Source of the DNA: Leguminivora glycinivorella
Taxonomy: Eukaryota > Arthropoda > Insecta > Lepidoptera > Tortricidae
DNA: 64,000 bases
Assembly (NCBI RefSeq): GCF_023078275.1
Contig: NC_062975.1
Location: forward strand, 22,102,641 to 22,166,640
Direction: 5' to 3'
The notes under the pieces are model-generated. The model saw only the letters and a program-made list of their open reading frames with translations, had not been told where the DNA came from and ran no database searches. A program made the translations under genes and the position numbers. Position 1 is the first letter of the stretch. Each line of letters begins with the position of its first letter. This document shows, one piece after another, positions 46,784 to 58,306 of this stretch.

Positions 46784-47296
46784 CTTAAGACGCTACAGGA
46801 GCGAAAATGCTAAAATGGAAAGGAACCCTCCTTTCAATTTGGGAATTCTAGTTTAATATACTAGTGTTATTCGAAAAATTCTAGGTTTATCGAAAAAAAA
46901 AAGAACAACTCAGTTAAAAGATATTGCGGATAAATGTTTAAAATCGAGGTTCCGCTCCCGACTGTTTCCTTCTTCAAAACTTAATCAATCGTAACGAAAT
47001 TTGAGAATCTGAATAACAATGAAATAATCTATGCCGGACCGTTTAGTTTTTTTGGCTAATTGTCACCAATTTTGAATACCACTCCTTTTTAAGGCCATAA
47101 TCAATAAGGCCGTTTTTGGAAATTTTTGATGGGCTCTAGCGTCTTTAAAAATAAGAATATCAAAAAAATCAAAACGGTCCAACACAGATAAAAATAATAA
47201 TAATCTGTGTTGAAAAAATCATTGCTTTATCTTCAAAACCCAGGAAATAGTCGGGAACGTTTGTATGGAGAATTGACCCCTCCTGTAGCGTCTTAA
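46784..47296. mobile_element. 513-bp TIR element
   Basis: Termini cttaagacgctacaggag (46784) and inverse ttaagacgctacaggag (47280-47296). The interior contains aatgctaaaatggaaaggaa, cggaccgtttagttttttt and a paired aaaacggtcc, so it is partly palindromic. It has no coding capacity. A non-autonomous DNA transposon is likely; the flanks (ccatt... and ...atta) do not show a clear target duplication. Confidence 0.65.
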
Positions 47297-47883
47297 ATTA
47301 GTTTTTCAGTATTTTCGTATTTGGCATCAATAAGTATGTAAGAAATGTTGGGATAGATAGAGAACCGCATCACAATATTCTATCGAATTCAACTCAAGTG
47401 AAGGCAATTATGTTTATTGACAGAATTACTAGTAACATGCACTAAATTATAATAATTATGTTAGCAGCATACCAAATAACTAGCCCCGACGGACCAGTAC
47501 GCATTCTGATGTAAATAAGGATATTAACGTACGTGATGGACATAAGAGAAGTCTATTTACATGAAAATGTAAAGGAATTTACTTATTCTAGCAAGTAACG
47601 ATAATTTCGTTGTGAGTAATCTATTAAATATTCAAACTCGGAATCTCCATTGCTCGGTAATGTAAGGAATATTTTGTGAGTAATTAAATCGTGGGATGAA
47701 AAACAAATAATGTACCGAAGCACGTCAGTATATTGTGTGTCTGACTCGGTCGCAACAAAGTAAAGACGATTTAATTTTCTTTTGTGGAGTCTTGGACGAA
47801 AACGGGCTCGACGATTAAGAAATCGTTTAGGCTTTTTTAGGAATGATTATTGACATTGGAAAAGAAGACGTACTCCCTGAATA
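47297..47883. other. Non-coding stretch, nothing recognised
   Basis: AT-rich spacer between the TIR element and the second mariner. Confidence 0.45.
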
Positions 47884-49190
47884 CGAGGGTCATGCCAAAA
47901 GAAATTAGATACTCAAAATTTACATACTTTATTCTTTATTACAGCTATCTATTTTTTCGAAGTATTCACCGTGAACACGTATACACTTTTCCATCCGTCT
48001 AAACCACTTAGAAAATACCGATGACCACTCTTCTTTAGACACCTCAGAAATTTCATAATTATACGCAGCCAGGGCGTCTTCTTTGTTCTCAAATCTCTTT
48101 CCTTTTAATTTTTCTTTAATTTTAGGAAAAAGGTAAAAATCACAGGGGGCTAGGTCAGGGGAATATGGGGGTGGGGCAGAATAGTCACGTTTTTTGAGCT
48201 GAAATAGTCAAGTGTTCTAGCGGAAGTGTGCGGGGCAGCGTTGTCGTGGTGCCAGAGCAGGTGCCGGGTTCCTGACTTCGGCCGCTTGTCACACCAAGCT
48301 GACAGTACTCTTGGGGCACAAACTGTCACATACCATTCTGAATTAACTGTCTTTTGATCTTCTAGCACTATTGTAGCAATATGTCCCGTCTTGCAGAAAA
48401 ATGAGGCAACCATTTGTTTTTGTGTACTTCGGGTTCGGCGACATTTTGTTGGCGTCGGTTCATCTACAAAACACCATACTGTGGACTGTCGCTTTGTTTC
48501 GGGATCGTAGTTATATAGCCATGTTTCGTCACCTGTAACTATATCATATACGTTTTTTTTCTCGCCTGCGTCGAATTTATCTATCATAAATTTGCACCAA
48601 TCCATGCGACGGGGTTTCTATAAATCGGTGAGCTTGTGCGGCACCCATCTTGAAAAACGCTTATGAAGAGACAGTTTACTATGAATTATAGTTTGCAATG
48701 CTGCTGATCCAAAGCCCAGTTTACGTTCGAGCTCTACATATGTAATTCGTCGGTTCGCACGAATATTTTTTTCCACAGCCTGTACATTTTCTTCAGTGAC
48801 TGCGGTTGGCGGCCGTCCGGTCTTCGCCTCATCTTTAAAGCTCTCCCGTCCTCTTTTAAATTCAGTAAACCAATTAAAAACAGTTGCACGTGAACACGCA
48901 GACTCTCCAAAAGTCGAGACTAAAAGTTCAAAACACTCTTGAGGTTTTAAACCTTTTTTAAAGTCATAATATATCATAATACGAAAATCACGTCCAGTAA
49001 GCTCCATTGTTGCGGAAAATTCCCGCCAAAATTATTTAGAAAAAAAATAATTAAAAAAAGAATCCTAAGAATTTCCAAGTGTTCCATTTTTAAATTTATA
49101 AGCAAATAACCTACCTTTACAATGGTGTATAACTGGCCAGTATCGATCAAATGACCATGGAGTATCTAACTTCTTTTGGCATGACCCTCG
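47884..49190 (-). mobile_element. Second mariner-like transposon, 1307 bp
   Basis: Left terminus cgagggtcatgccaaaagaa plus attagatactc; right terminus is its inverse with one or two differences. TA dinucleotides flank both ends (47882-47883 and 49191-49192). The TIRs have nothing in common with those of the mariner at 30.5 kb, so this is a different lineage. Transposase is on the minus strand. Confidence 0.93.
47929..49007 (-). pseudogene. Mariner-like transposase with one stop and one frameshift
   Basis: A DDE/D transposase runs from ATG 49007 (MELTGRDFRIMIYYDFKKGL) to TAA 47929, about 359 codons. An N-terminal helix-turn-helix includes R-A-T-V-F-N-W-F-T-E-F-K-R-G-R and G-R-P-P-T-A-V; a second HTH precedes R-W-V-P-H-K-L-T. 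One TAG follows L-T-D-L at about 48617, and the frame then continues. The catalytic residues are D in V-T-G-D-E-T-W-L, D in W-H-H-D-N-A-A-P-H, and D in L-A-P-C-D-F, with 34 residues between the last two (D34D). Between them one C is missing in a C-run at about 48170, shifting the frame. Only these two lesions are visible, so the copy is young but inactive. It is clearly different from the transposase at 31 kb. Confidence 0.9.
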
Positions 49191-49192
49191 TA

Positions 49193-51167
49193 GAGGGCGC
49201 CCGAAATCGGGACTACAATGTTTTTAGCTTTAGTTTATTTTTAACTGACCGTATTTCTACCCGCTTATAAAATCAACGTTTTTAACCAGCAAATGTAGAC
49301 TTAGGTAAGGTCCACAAACCCGCATCGCACGCATTGGAAGCATCACACATTGGAATGCAATATCAGTGGATGAAATGCGATGCGATTTGTCCGATGCGTA
49401 GAATACGGACATGGGGACGCCTAGCTTTTGCCGTCAATTTTTGAGAAAATGCATTTATGGTTTAGCTTTAGGTACAACAGCACCTAAGAACAGCACCTTA
49501 ACTACCTTTATTGTGCAAGCTCAATTAAATGGCGATATTCCCTGCCACTTTAGTTAAACAAGACATAGGTACGTAATAACCCATTTGATTTATCTATAGA
49601 GGCAATGAATCACATTCTATGATTTTCTAAATTTATGCAGCTCAATTTGTATGTTAATATGATATCAAGCTTGGCACATGAGGTAAACGTCTCCTTTCAG
49701 CACATGTAATGACAACGCAGCGGAGATTGGAGCGCTCCATGGAGCGAGAAATCGCAGGAGCCAAGTGGAACGCGGCCAGCGCTGTTAATCATTTCGTGTT
49801 ATCGAATACGTCAAATTATGTTGAACCCACCATGTTACATTTTGTATTACTTATTTCCATAAGCACAGACGGATGCTTTACAATACTAAACTGTGGAATG
49901 AAGTGTCGCTCGCGGTACTACTAGCTACACCAAAACGTCTTCTAATTCTAACCGTCCAGAAAAAGAGTACCATCTTAAAGACTGGCAACACAGACAGTCG
50001 CCATCAAATATATATAGAACGGTGACAACCATCAAAAATAAAGACTTGGCTCAAAGGTCTAGTTACCAGGCCATAAAATTACAAAAAAAAAAACAAATAT
50101 ATTGGAACTGTCAAAGCTCTCACAAATATTGGAACACCTCTATTGTCAAGACGTTAGAGTGCGTGTTGCGTGTTATTTGCATTGGCGATGATAAATGCTT
50201 AATATGAGATGATTCGGCAGTTCCTTAGCCACTAAAAAAATAACAAAATTTTCGTATGAGTCCTTTTTATAACAGACACCGTCCACATATCCACATAAAG
50301 GAATTCATCAGCCCGTTTTGATTTTCTAAAGTCCTTACTATATCATTAGGATTACTTGTTTAATAACCCCATCAAAAAGATCCGGACATAATCCAAACAG
50401 GTTATTAATCCACCAATCTTAAAAACTCAATTAATCTCTGACATTTCGCACCTTGCACACACCTCAACCCTTAAGCTTACTACGTATTCAATAAAGTTTA
50501 TATTCAAGTGTGTTTGTCCAATTTGGTCCGCAGCGGCACCCCTTTGCAATTTAATCAGGTTTTTGGGTTAATGTGACGTGATATTGGTTGACCTTGCACT
50601 GAAGGCTTGCACCTTATCGTTGTTTTTATTATGTCATGTCGCGTGTACGCAGTGCGAATGTTGATAGTGAACTCACGTAGAACTATTTGGAAGCATTTAC
50701 TGAATCACTACTTGATATGGAACAAATACGTTACCTACCTTATTGTTTCGACTGGAATTTTTTTATTGAAATATTCTAATAAATTGGAATCTTGAATCAT
50801 TAGAATTAAAACACCACGATGCTTAGAAATAGCGAAAAACCATCCCCCCTAAAGGGGCCCACAAAATAACATTAGCCGGATGATATCGTCATATTCGGTT
50901 CTGCTTTTTGCGAATAACTAACAGTCCGATGTCGTCCGGCGAACTAGTATACGTAGTTCTGAATTTCTGAGTGTACATAAATGAAGAATATGTTGGAAAA
51001 TATTTGCTATCAACGCAATTCTTGTTAGTTAGCTAAGTTGGCCGAACTGCGGGTTCAAATTCCATTGTCGCGAATTTGAATCTCGTCTTAAACAGTAAAT
51101 ACATTTCCTTCTTTCTAACTACCTATACAAAAAATAACCAATACCCGCTCATGGCAAGCCACTCATG
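49193..51167. other. Non-coding stretch, nothing recognised
   Basis: Open frames of about 60-71 codons at 49709-50207 and 50607-50795 have no recognisable domain. A gggttcaaattcc word at about 51051 recalls a tRNA B box but lacks a matching A box. Confidence 0.45.
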
Positions 51168-51282
51168 AGACGGAAGGATGAAGTCTGCCAACAAGCTGAC
51201 GAGAACTGGATGCAGATGGCAATGAACCGAGAGGCGTGGAGGAATGAAGAAGAGGCCTATGTCCGAAGGCAGGCGCTTTAAA
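51168..51282 (+). pseudogene. LINE C-terminal remnant (RTE-like)
   Basis: The frame reads R-K-D-E-V-C-Q-Q-A-D-E-N-W-M-Q-M-A, then N-R-E-A-W-R-N-E-E-E-A-Y-V-R-R-Q-A-L and TAA. The N-W-M-x-x-A-x-(D/N)-R-x-x-W-(K/R) ending is the hallmark of the extreme C terminus of RTE-like LINE polymerases. No RT motifs remain, as expected for 5' truncation. A GATA-rich 3' tail (atagatagata) follows at 51289-51300. Confidence 0.7.
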
Positions 51283-51326
51283 AGCTCCTATAGATAGATA
51301 CAATTTGTATCTCTCCTTCCTTTTTT

Positions 51327-51860
51327 AGGGTTCCGTAGTCAACTAGGAACCCTTATAGTTTCGCCATATCTGTCTGTCCGTCCGTCCGTCCGTCCGCGGA
51401 TAATCTCAGTAACCGTTAGCACTAGAAAGCTGAAATTTGGTACCAATATGTATATCAATCACGCCAACAAAATGCAAAAATAAAAAATGGAAAAAAATGT
51501 TTTATTAGGGTACCCCCCCTACATGTAAAGTGGGGCCTGATATTTTTTTCCTTCCAACCCCAACATGTGATATATTGTTGGATAGGTATTTAAAAATGAA
51601 TAAGGGTTTACTAAGATCGTTTTTTTGATAATATTAATATTTTCGGAAATATTTTAGGAAAAAAAGTGCGTCCCCCCCCTCTAACTTTTGAACCATACGT
51701 TTAAAAAATATGAAAAAAATCACAAAAGTAGAACTTTATAAAGACTTTCTAGGAAAATTATTTTGAACTTGATAGGTTCAGTAGTTTTTGAGAAAAATAC
51801 GAAAAACTACGGAACCCTACACTGAGCGTAGCCCGACACGCTCTTGGCCGGTTTTTACTC
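51327..51860. mobile_element. ~534-bp dispersed element with inverted GGGTTCCGTAGT ends
   Basis: It starts agggttccgtagtcaactag and gaacccttatagtttcgcca, contains a TCCG microsatellite (51371-51395) and many short A-tracts, and closes with actacggaaccctacactga, gcgtagcccgacacgctctt and ggccggtttttactc. The agggttccgtagt/actacggaaccct pair is inverted. This is a repeat I recognise as very common in moths and butterflies. It codes for no protein. Confidence 0.75.
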
Positions 51861-53252
51861 AATAACACTAAACATACCTCGCCTCCCTAGCAACATGTGT
51901 ATATGAACAGTAAACAGTAGGCAACTACGATAATTATACGATTTATAAACCGCTCAAGTCTCGGTCCGCAAGGTTGTGTGATTCACTTGAGTCACTTCCT
52001 TGCGGGGAAACTTCCTCGCATATTTACCTGGCTGGGAAGGTTGACACTTGGCAGCATTGTTTTGATGCTTGAGATTGTGTTATTGTGATTTTTCCTTCCT
52101 ATTTGCCGAATTTGGGACTTGATGTACACATCGTTGCCATCAGGTAGCGATGACAATAATATGGATACTTAGGTACACAGGGTGTTTGGTACATGACCTG
52201 ACAATTTTTTTGGGGGGTTTGTGGTGTCATTTCCTTTTTTTCTTTGGAACCTCGGCCCTAGGAGCCACGGTTCCGGAGATACGATTTTACTGTATACATT
52301 TTTGAAATTGTTTACTTGATGATTACTTAATAGAAATTTTAACGTATGTAAACCATCACCAATTTAATTCTTAATAAACTAAACAATTCAAACTCTGGGG
52401 AAGTTTAATAATTATAACTGTAATGTACAAAATGGCTCCACGCCTGCGTCTGTGTAATTTATTTATTAGCTGCAAAATCCTGTTTAAAAAAAAACTTAGC
52501 TATATCATAAAAACTATCGAGTTATAGAATTAGAAACCGATACTACCATAATTGCTTCAAGGGCTTTACGTTCAAATAGAAACTATTGGATACATCAAAT
52601 CGAACTGTAAGATGTTAAATGATCACAATATTTAAAACAACTCATAAAGTCCGCCCTTAAAACGTACTTTTCTAACTTTTTCTCATCGTCATCTTAATGT
52701 TCCCTGATGTTCAAGAATTGGCACAAGATGACGTCCGTCCCATAATACCTAAACAAATGTCTTATAAAGGATTCTTAATCACCATCATCATCAAACAGCG
52801 ATAGTACGTTCCAAAAAAACTCATTCTGAGTTCAAACACACGCGCCGTCTCTGTCACTCCGAAAGTCCGAACTCAAAATGTAGCCTAGCATAGCGAAGTC
52901 CGAACTACGTTAACTTCGAACGCTACCGCATAGTGTAAACACTACTTCCCGCAGTATACTTCAAACAGCCGAAAGCGAATGTAAACCATACCCAGAATGA
53001 ATGAATGAGAGGATGTGCTAAATGAATGATCGTACTACGATGGATGTCCGGGGGAAGTCAGTAAACATTGTTGAAATATGCGGATTCATTGATCCTGTCA
53101 AGTCATATTCATGTATAAGACCATCAGATGAGACTCTCCTCGAGTGTACTCCATACATATCGTAAGAAAAGGCAGATAGTAAAGTTTTTATGTAATGTTT
53201 TGATAGTAGTCTCATTTAATCAACAAATTTGCAGGATAACTTCGTCAGGTGA
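51861..53252. other. Non-coding stretch with possible repeat at 52180-52310
   Basis: acacagggtgtttggtacat and gacctgacaattttttt at about 52180, with cggttccggagatacgattt after it, resemble words found in dispersed lepidopteran repeats; no ends could be set. Nothing else recognised. Confidence 0.4.
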
Positions 53253-53327
53253 CTAGGGCAGTTGGCTTTCGCATTGAAGTAATGCGAAAGCCAACTGCCC
53301 TAGACAAAGCCCCGCAAAGCGGGGCTT
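53253..53327. repeat. Two adjacent perfect hairpins
   Basis: A perfect 23-bp stem (ctagggcagttggctttcgc, att; 53253-53275 with 53281-53303, 5-nt loop) is followed four bases later by a GC-rich 9-bp stem (aagccccgc, loop aaa, gcggggctt; 53307-53327). Hairpins of the second kind are common near Helitron termini, but I see no TC or CTRR end in place. Confidence 0.85.
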
Positions 53328-53576
53328 CGTCGACTCAGAAAACGAGAAAAATATTTTCAAGTTTCACGATATTTCTAGGAATGTCACGTTCTGCTTGAAC
53401 TCACGATCGGCCGTCGACAGACACATAAATAACCCAATATAAAAAAACAAGCTTTGCAAACATTAATTTTGTAATAAGACGCTTAAAACTTAATGCTACT
53501 TATTAGGATTTAATCCTAAATACACACTACCAGCGTTTCAAACTAGGTCTATATATTTAAAAGGGTTTTCCCCAGA

Positions 53577-53831
53577 TAATGTTATGTTGTGAGGAGAGTA
53601 ACGAAGAAAGTATATGAAAAAAGAGTGGAAGGGTCAGTTAGAAGTGGAAGACCTAGGCGAACTTTTGTTCAAATCGGGGAAATATTGCAAAAAGGCCAGG
53701 TCAGAAGTACTCGAAACCGACGAGCGTGTATGAGAAACGTTATGAAAGGGTGTGAAGCGAAAGTGATTTGTCAGGATCGTAGTAAATGGAAATCCGTGAT
53801 CTCTGCCTACCCCTCTGGGAAACAGGCGTGA
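53577..53831 (+). pseudogene. LINE polymerase C-terminal remnant
   Basis: The frame includes V-T-K-K-V-Y-E-K-R-V-E-G, G-R-P-R-R-T-F, then V-R-S-T-R-N-R-R-A-C-M and W-K-S-V-I-S-A-Y-P-S-G-K-Q-A before TGA. The R-N-R-R-A-C-M ... D-R-x-x-W-(R/K)-S-V-(V/I)-S-A-Y-P pattern is one I know from the C-terminal end of lepidopteran LINE polymerases. The 5' part is lost. The tail after the stop is a TATG microsatellite (about 53833-53875), the usual 3' end of such insertions. Confidence 0.7.
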
Positions 53832-53832
53832 T

Positions 53833-53875
53833 TGTATGTATGTAACTATGTATGTATCTATGTATGTATCTTCAC
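53833..53875. repeat. (TATG)n microsatellite, LINE tail
   Basis: Imperfect tetranucleotide tract directly after the LINE remnant's stop codon. Confidence 0.85.
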
Positions 53876-53879
53876 ATGT

Positions 53880-55262
53880 CTTTCAATTTGTTTGCTAAAT
53901 GGTTTAAGAGGGCTTTCGTGTTAAAAATAGTGAAATCGCAACCGAGCGCTCGATCATACCGTGTGTGGTATCAAATTAAAGGGCTTTGCGAGTAGTTTAT
54001 AAATATATATCACATTATAGGACTTTTTCTACTTGGTCTAACAAAATATGAGAAAATGTCCAAAAGTGGTAATAATTGTACCGGTGAAGGCTCGTTTTCA
54101 AAAAATTGGCAAAAATCAATAATAGCAATTTATAATCACTAAGGCATAACAGCAATTTAAGTAAACGTTGCAGATTAATTTAGTACAAAACTTACTTCTA
54201 TGTGATGTAGATTTTTAAAGAAATTGTCACTTAATTTTAGGTAATTTCTGAAAAAAATTGAATTCGCCTTAGGCTAGTTTACTCTTTTTCAAAAACTTAA
54301 AATAAAAATCTAGTCTGAAATGATTGTGGTACAGGATATACGAATTATAAATTTACCCGTTTTAATATTCAAAATTGTCCAAATTTTACAAATAAGATCG
54401 ACTGATTCAGCTCTATACGTGCGTTTTTCTAAACGTGCATTAGAGAAAAATTCATAATTAATTTAGTGAGTTAGTTTTCAAAAATCCAGTCTTATAAAAA
54501 TTGAGATAATAAGATGCTCTAACTGAAACTTGAATTAAATAAATCTATTGGATAACGGAAAGTGTAGTATTTCACCGACTAAAACTATCAATTTTACATT
54601 CTTTTGACGTTTTTTTTGAAAGCAGCCTTACGTCAAAACCCGATCGGATTGACTTAAGCGACCTTCTCTAATAATGTCTGAGATTGGGTTGTGTATAATC
54701 CGCTTACAGTATATTACGTATATTTATCCTTTGCCCGGCCTACGTTGAAGACAGAAGGGTTGTTATTTAAGCAGTGTTTAAAACTCTTGCCATGTCGAAG
54801 TTTTGGACTAAACGTGGCTAAATTAACACACAGAATGTCGGTATAGCAAAATTCGTTTTCGTTTTGACGAGTTGTATAAAACTACCTCTTGTTTCTGATG
54901 AGTAAAATAAGGAACAACAGATCAAATGTAAAAGCCTAGCCCTATTAAACCAGATAATCATAGTTTACCTGACTGTAGCCTTAAAGACTGAAGCTCTGAT
55001 CTAGCTATTAACTTTCTAACGAACAACGTCAGCGGAAACCCCCGGGACACGAGGCAAATATTGTAAAACTTAATATTCGAACACCCGAGGCGCCCCATTA
55101 AAAACACGGTGGATTAATCAAATTCCAGCCGTCTGGCTCTGAATAGGCCGACTCTGACACAGCGATTTAATAAAATCTTGGAAAATCCTTTCAACTGAAC
55201 GTCTTTACTATAGTAGGAAAGTACGTGGAACGATTGAAATCAGAAAACATCGATAATTTCAA
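53880..55262. other. Non-coding stretch, nothing recognised
   Basis: AT-rich. The start (gaaatcgcaaccgagcgctc) may be part of another dispersed repeat, but no boundary or partner copy is found in this window. Confidence 0.4.
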
Positions 55263-55329
55263 TCAAAATGAAGGGCAAGGCTTTTCATCTTCGTGGAATT
55301 CGATGATTAGCAAGAGTTGTGCTCTGAAG

Positions 55330-55484
55330 AAGTGTGTGTGTCTGTTTGTTTGTCCGTCTTTCACGGCAAAACGGAGCGACGAATTGACGTGATTTTTTAA
55401 GTGGAGATTGTTGAAGGGATGGAGAATGACATAGGCTACTTTTTGTCTCTTTCTCACACGAGCGAAGCCGCGGGCAAAAGCTAG
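55330..55484 (-). repeat. Dispersed repeat, copy B, CTAG-ended
   Basis: The inverse of copy A at 39108-39263: gtgtgtgtctgtttgtttgt, ccgtctttcacggcaaaacg, gagcgacgaattgacgtgat, and so on. It runs to gagcgaagccgcgggcaaaa followed by gctag. A CTAG 3' end after a small GC-rich stem is compatible with Helitron-type 3' ends. A second CTAG-ended sequence (gggcgaagccggggcgggca, gctag) is at 55900-55921. Confidence 0.6.
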
Positions 55485-55487
55485 TAT

Positions 55488-56255
55488 GGGGCTGTCCATA
55501 AATTACGTCATCGATTTTTTCAGATTTTAGACCCCCCCCCCCCTATAATCATCCTATCGTCATATCTTAATGACCCCCCCTTCTCCCAAAATTGACGTCA
55601 TTACCAGTTTGACAAAATAAAACATTGCAGATTTGAGAAAAATAGGGTATTATATGATTAAAACACTTGGTTATAGAATCATCTTTTATTATTTTTACTT
55701 TGGCAATAATCATTGATATAATATAACTACTTATAATATAACATAAATACATAGTATAAAACAAAGTCGCTTTCGCTGTCTGTCCCTATGTATGCTTAGA
55801 TCTTTAAAACTACGCAACGGATTTTGATGCGGTTTTTTTAAATAGATAGACTGATTCTTAAAGAAGGTTTATATGTATAATACATTTAAGTACCACGGGC
55901 GAAGCCGGGGCGGGCAGCTAGTATTATATGTAATATTATTGTTAGAGTATTTTATCTGTAGTTATTACTGTATTTGTGTACATCTATGTTGCATTCCTTA
56001 TGTATGTTTATTATGAGTTATTTTAGTATTGTATGCGCCTTAGCCGCCTCTCACATTTGCAGTCTCACTTACTAGGTGTGCTGGAAGAAATTTCTTTTTA
56101 GAAATAATCTTTTTGTACGTGAAAAATAAACTATAAATAAATAAATAAGAATGACGTCAATTTCGAAACACCCCCCCCCATCTATCATTTACCGTCATCC
56201 GCAGACCAAACCCCCCCCCCCCTAATTTAGAATGACGTAATTTATGGACGGCCCC
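55488..56255. mobile_element. TIR element split by nested insertions
   Basis: The ends ggggctgtccataaattacg (55488) and inverse ggggccgtccataaattacg (56236-56255) are terminal repeats, followed inward by matching C-rich tracts (55532-55542 and 56211-56222; 55573-55580 and 56170-56178). The inner words aattgacgtcatt (55593) and aatgacgtcaatt (56151) are also inverted. The original element was thus a palindrome of perhaps 220 bp, and 55606-56150 is a later insertion of repeat material. Confidence 0.75.
55606..56150 (+). repeat. Nested repeat material inside the split TIR element
   Basis: It includes a CTAG-ended segment (aaagtcgctttcgctgtctg, tccctatgtatgcttagatc, aaaactacgcaacggatttt to gcagctag at 55921), a sequence I recognise as common in Lepidoptera. 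After it comes a LINE-like 3' tail (ttgcagtctcacttactagg, tgtgctggaagaaatttctt) that ends in AAATAAACTATAAATAAATA at about 56125-56148. Two separate nested insertions are likely. Confidence 0.55.
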
Positions 56256-56512
56256 TATCAAAATAAATAAGAAACATGCCAAACTGGATAAACTTCTAGC
56301 CATTTCTTAGTATTCACTACGAAGTTGTGCCTTTATGCAAGAATTTGTCAGGCAAGGAGCGCTTAACGTAACTTTATGTGGTCGCTTTAAAGCTGAAATG
56401 CAGACCACTAGCTCAAAGCCACCGAGACTTGAAATCTAGAGCTGAGGGTGATCTTAGTAGACGACCGGAATTTAAAGTACTTTTACTTAGCAGGTGGGGT
56501 AGGTGGAGTATA
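56256..56512. other. Non-coding spacer
   Basis: Nothing recognised. Confidence 0.4.
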
Positions 56513-56710
56513 AGGCAGCGTCCCCACTTAGGCGTCGCGTGTCTCGCGGCGCGCAACGGACGTCTCCGCCACGCCGCCTTGGGGCGCGTCTTACGTCCTT
56601 CCTATACAAAATGTACTGAGGAGACGTTTTTTGAATTACATTCAGGCGGCGTGGCGGAGACGTCCGTTGCGTGCCGCAAGACATGCGTCTTATGAGTGTG
56701 GATGGTCCCT
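56513..56710. mobile_element. GC-rich inverted-repeat element (198 bp)
   Basis: gcgcaacggacgtctccgcc and acgccgcc (56551-56578) pair with ggcggcgtggcggagacgtc and cgttgc (56645-56670). The outer parts (agcgtccccacttaggcgtc; inverse agggaccatccacactcata) pair loosely. The central ~65 bp is AT-rich. CpG-rich like the elements at 37847 and 58082, but a different sequence. Open frames on both strands (56378-56813) are by-products. Confidence 0.75.
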
Positions 56711-58081
56711 AAGCAAGCTGGATAAGAAGCAGGATGTTACCACTGACGTCGCGACTAAAACATTTCCCACTAATCCCGATCCTGGACTTGTCTCATCCAG
56801 AAGTGTCTCATGATTTATCGGATATTCATCAAACGAGCCAACGGACAGTAGGCCCTTCCGAAGCGGCCACCAATCTGTCAACATTTTGGTCCATCTGGCC
56901 TCACTCCGCCTGGCAACATGTCCTACTCAATTCTATGCTAGGTATATAACATACTATATTTTAAGGCTTCTGTAGCGATTGGAATCCAGTTCCATGAACG
57001 ACGAATAGCCATGCCATGAGTACAGAAAGGAAAACGTTGAATGGACAGTCTGAAGTGGGAACAGTGGATCGTGAGGGGAACAAGGAAAAGTCCTGTGCCG
57101 TGCATACTTAAATAGTTCCCAACTCGCCATGTCCGGTGAAGATCACGATGCATTATGTGGGCATTTAAACTGTCAACATGGTTGGTAGTTTTATTTCATG
57201 GTTCTCAAAAACTTATGTTTAAGTATGGAATTCAAGTTTCAAAATTAGTTTACCATCATGCAAACACCTAAGCTTTTCTTCTGTGATAATATTTGGTACG
57301 GTTATAAAAATTTTATACCAAAAATCGCTCGTATGAATACGCTTACGCGTCGTCGTCGCTTACGCTGAACGCATGCGTACACCTGTTCATACTAACGGGT
57401 GATGTTTGATCGGCGAAAACCGATTCCGCGTAGATTTGTTTGTATTATTTGCCTACAAAACTAAGTACCTACTAAATATAAATAAGTACTGAAAGTAAAA
57501 TTTTGGTTCAAACGCTGTTTGTTTACAAAATAACTCAACGGGTATTCTTTACCATCTTGTTTACTAATTAACTCTAATTAGAAACAAAGGGTGGGCCGAC
57601 AATTGAGCACGTTTTATTTGATGGAATATAATATCCTTTGTGACCACATTTCAGTATTCACTTGTAAATAATTCGTGTAAACAATACGTAACAAGTCGAC
57701 GCTGACGTGAGGTATTGTTTTTGAGATAATAGAGAGATCTTTAACATGTACGTAATGTGAAATGAGAAAAAAACGACATTGAAGAAAACGGAAATATGAT
57801 ATTGATATGACTAGAGTAAGCGCGAGTTTCACAGTGAGACGCATATTTGCTGTTGGACATAGGGAGTTTCTGTACTTTTCTTTTCTGTAATAAAAAGAAA
57901 TCCATGAAATCAAACCTCGATCTGTTCAGGACGAGTTCTCTCAAATGTGATTAATTTACATCATAAAAAGTTATCACCGGATAACAGGACATTTTTCATA
58001 CAACTTTTTTAAAAAGATTTTTAAGTGGTTTCCACCTCACTACTAGTCTAGTAGTAGGCCCTTGTGCTAGTACTGACACTA
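56711..58081. other. Non-coding stretch, nothing recognised
   Basis: Overlapping short frames at 56690-57153 and 57614-57944 show no recognisable domain. A CpG-rich word cluster (cgcttacgcgtcgtcgtcgc, ttacgctgaacgcatgcg) lies at about 57340-57378. Confidence 0.4.
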
Positions 58082-58306
58082 AAGCCTCCGCCACACATAA
58101 AGCGTTTTGATAGCGTAGTGTTAGCGGAGCGCAATTATAGCGGTGCGCCGGACGAACACTGGCGTTCCACTCGCAATCCGCTCTCGTTAGTTCCCGCCGG
58201 TGTCCGCTGAGCGCAACGCCAGCAGCGTTCGTCCGACGCACCGCTATCATTGCGCTCCGCTAACGCTTCGCCTACGCTCTCAAAACGCGCATGTGTGGCC
58301 GAGCTT
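58082..58306. mobile_element. CpG-rich palindromic element, copy 2 (225 bp)
   Basis: Same element and orientation as 37847-38110: aagcctccgccacacataaa start, gcatgtgtggccgagctt end, and the inner mirrored gcggagcgcaattatagcgg / ccgctatcattgcgctccgc. It is about 39 bp shorter, mostly because one cgcaatccgc repeat unit and neighbouring sequence in the centre are missing. Confidence 0.85.

Noticed and set aside
53307..53327. Bacterial-type intrinsic terminator
   Set aside because: The genome context is animal; a GC hairpin without T-run here more likely belongs to a mobile element.
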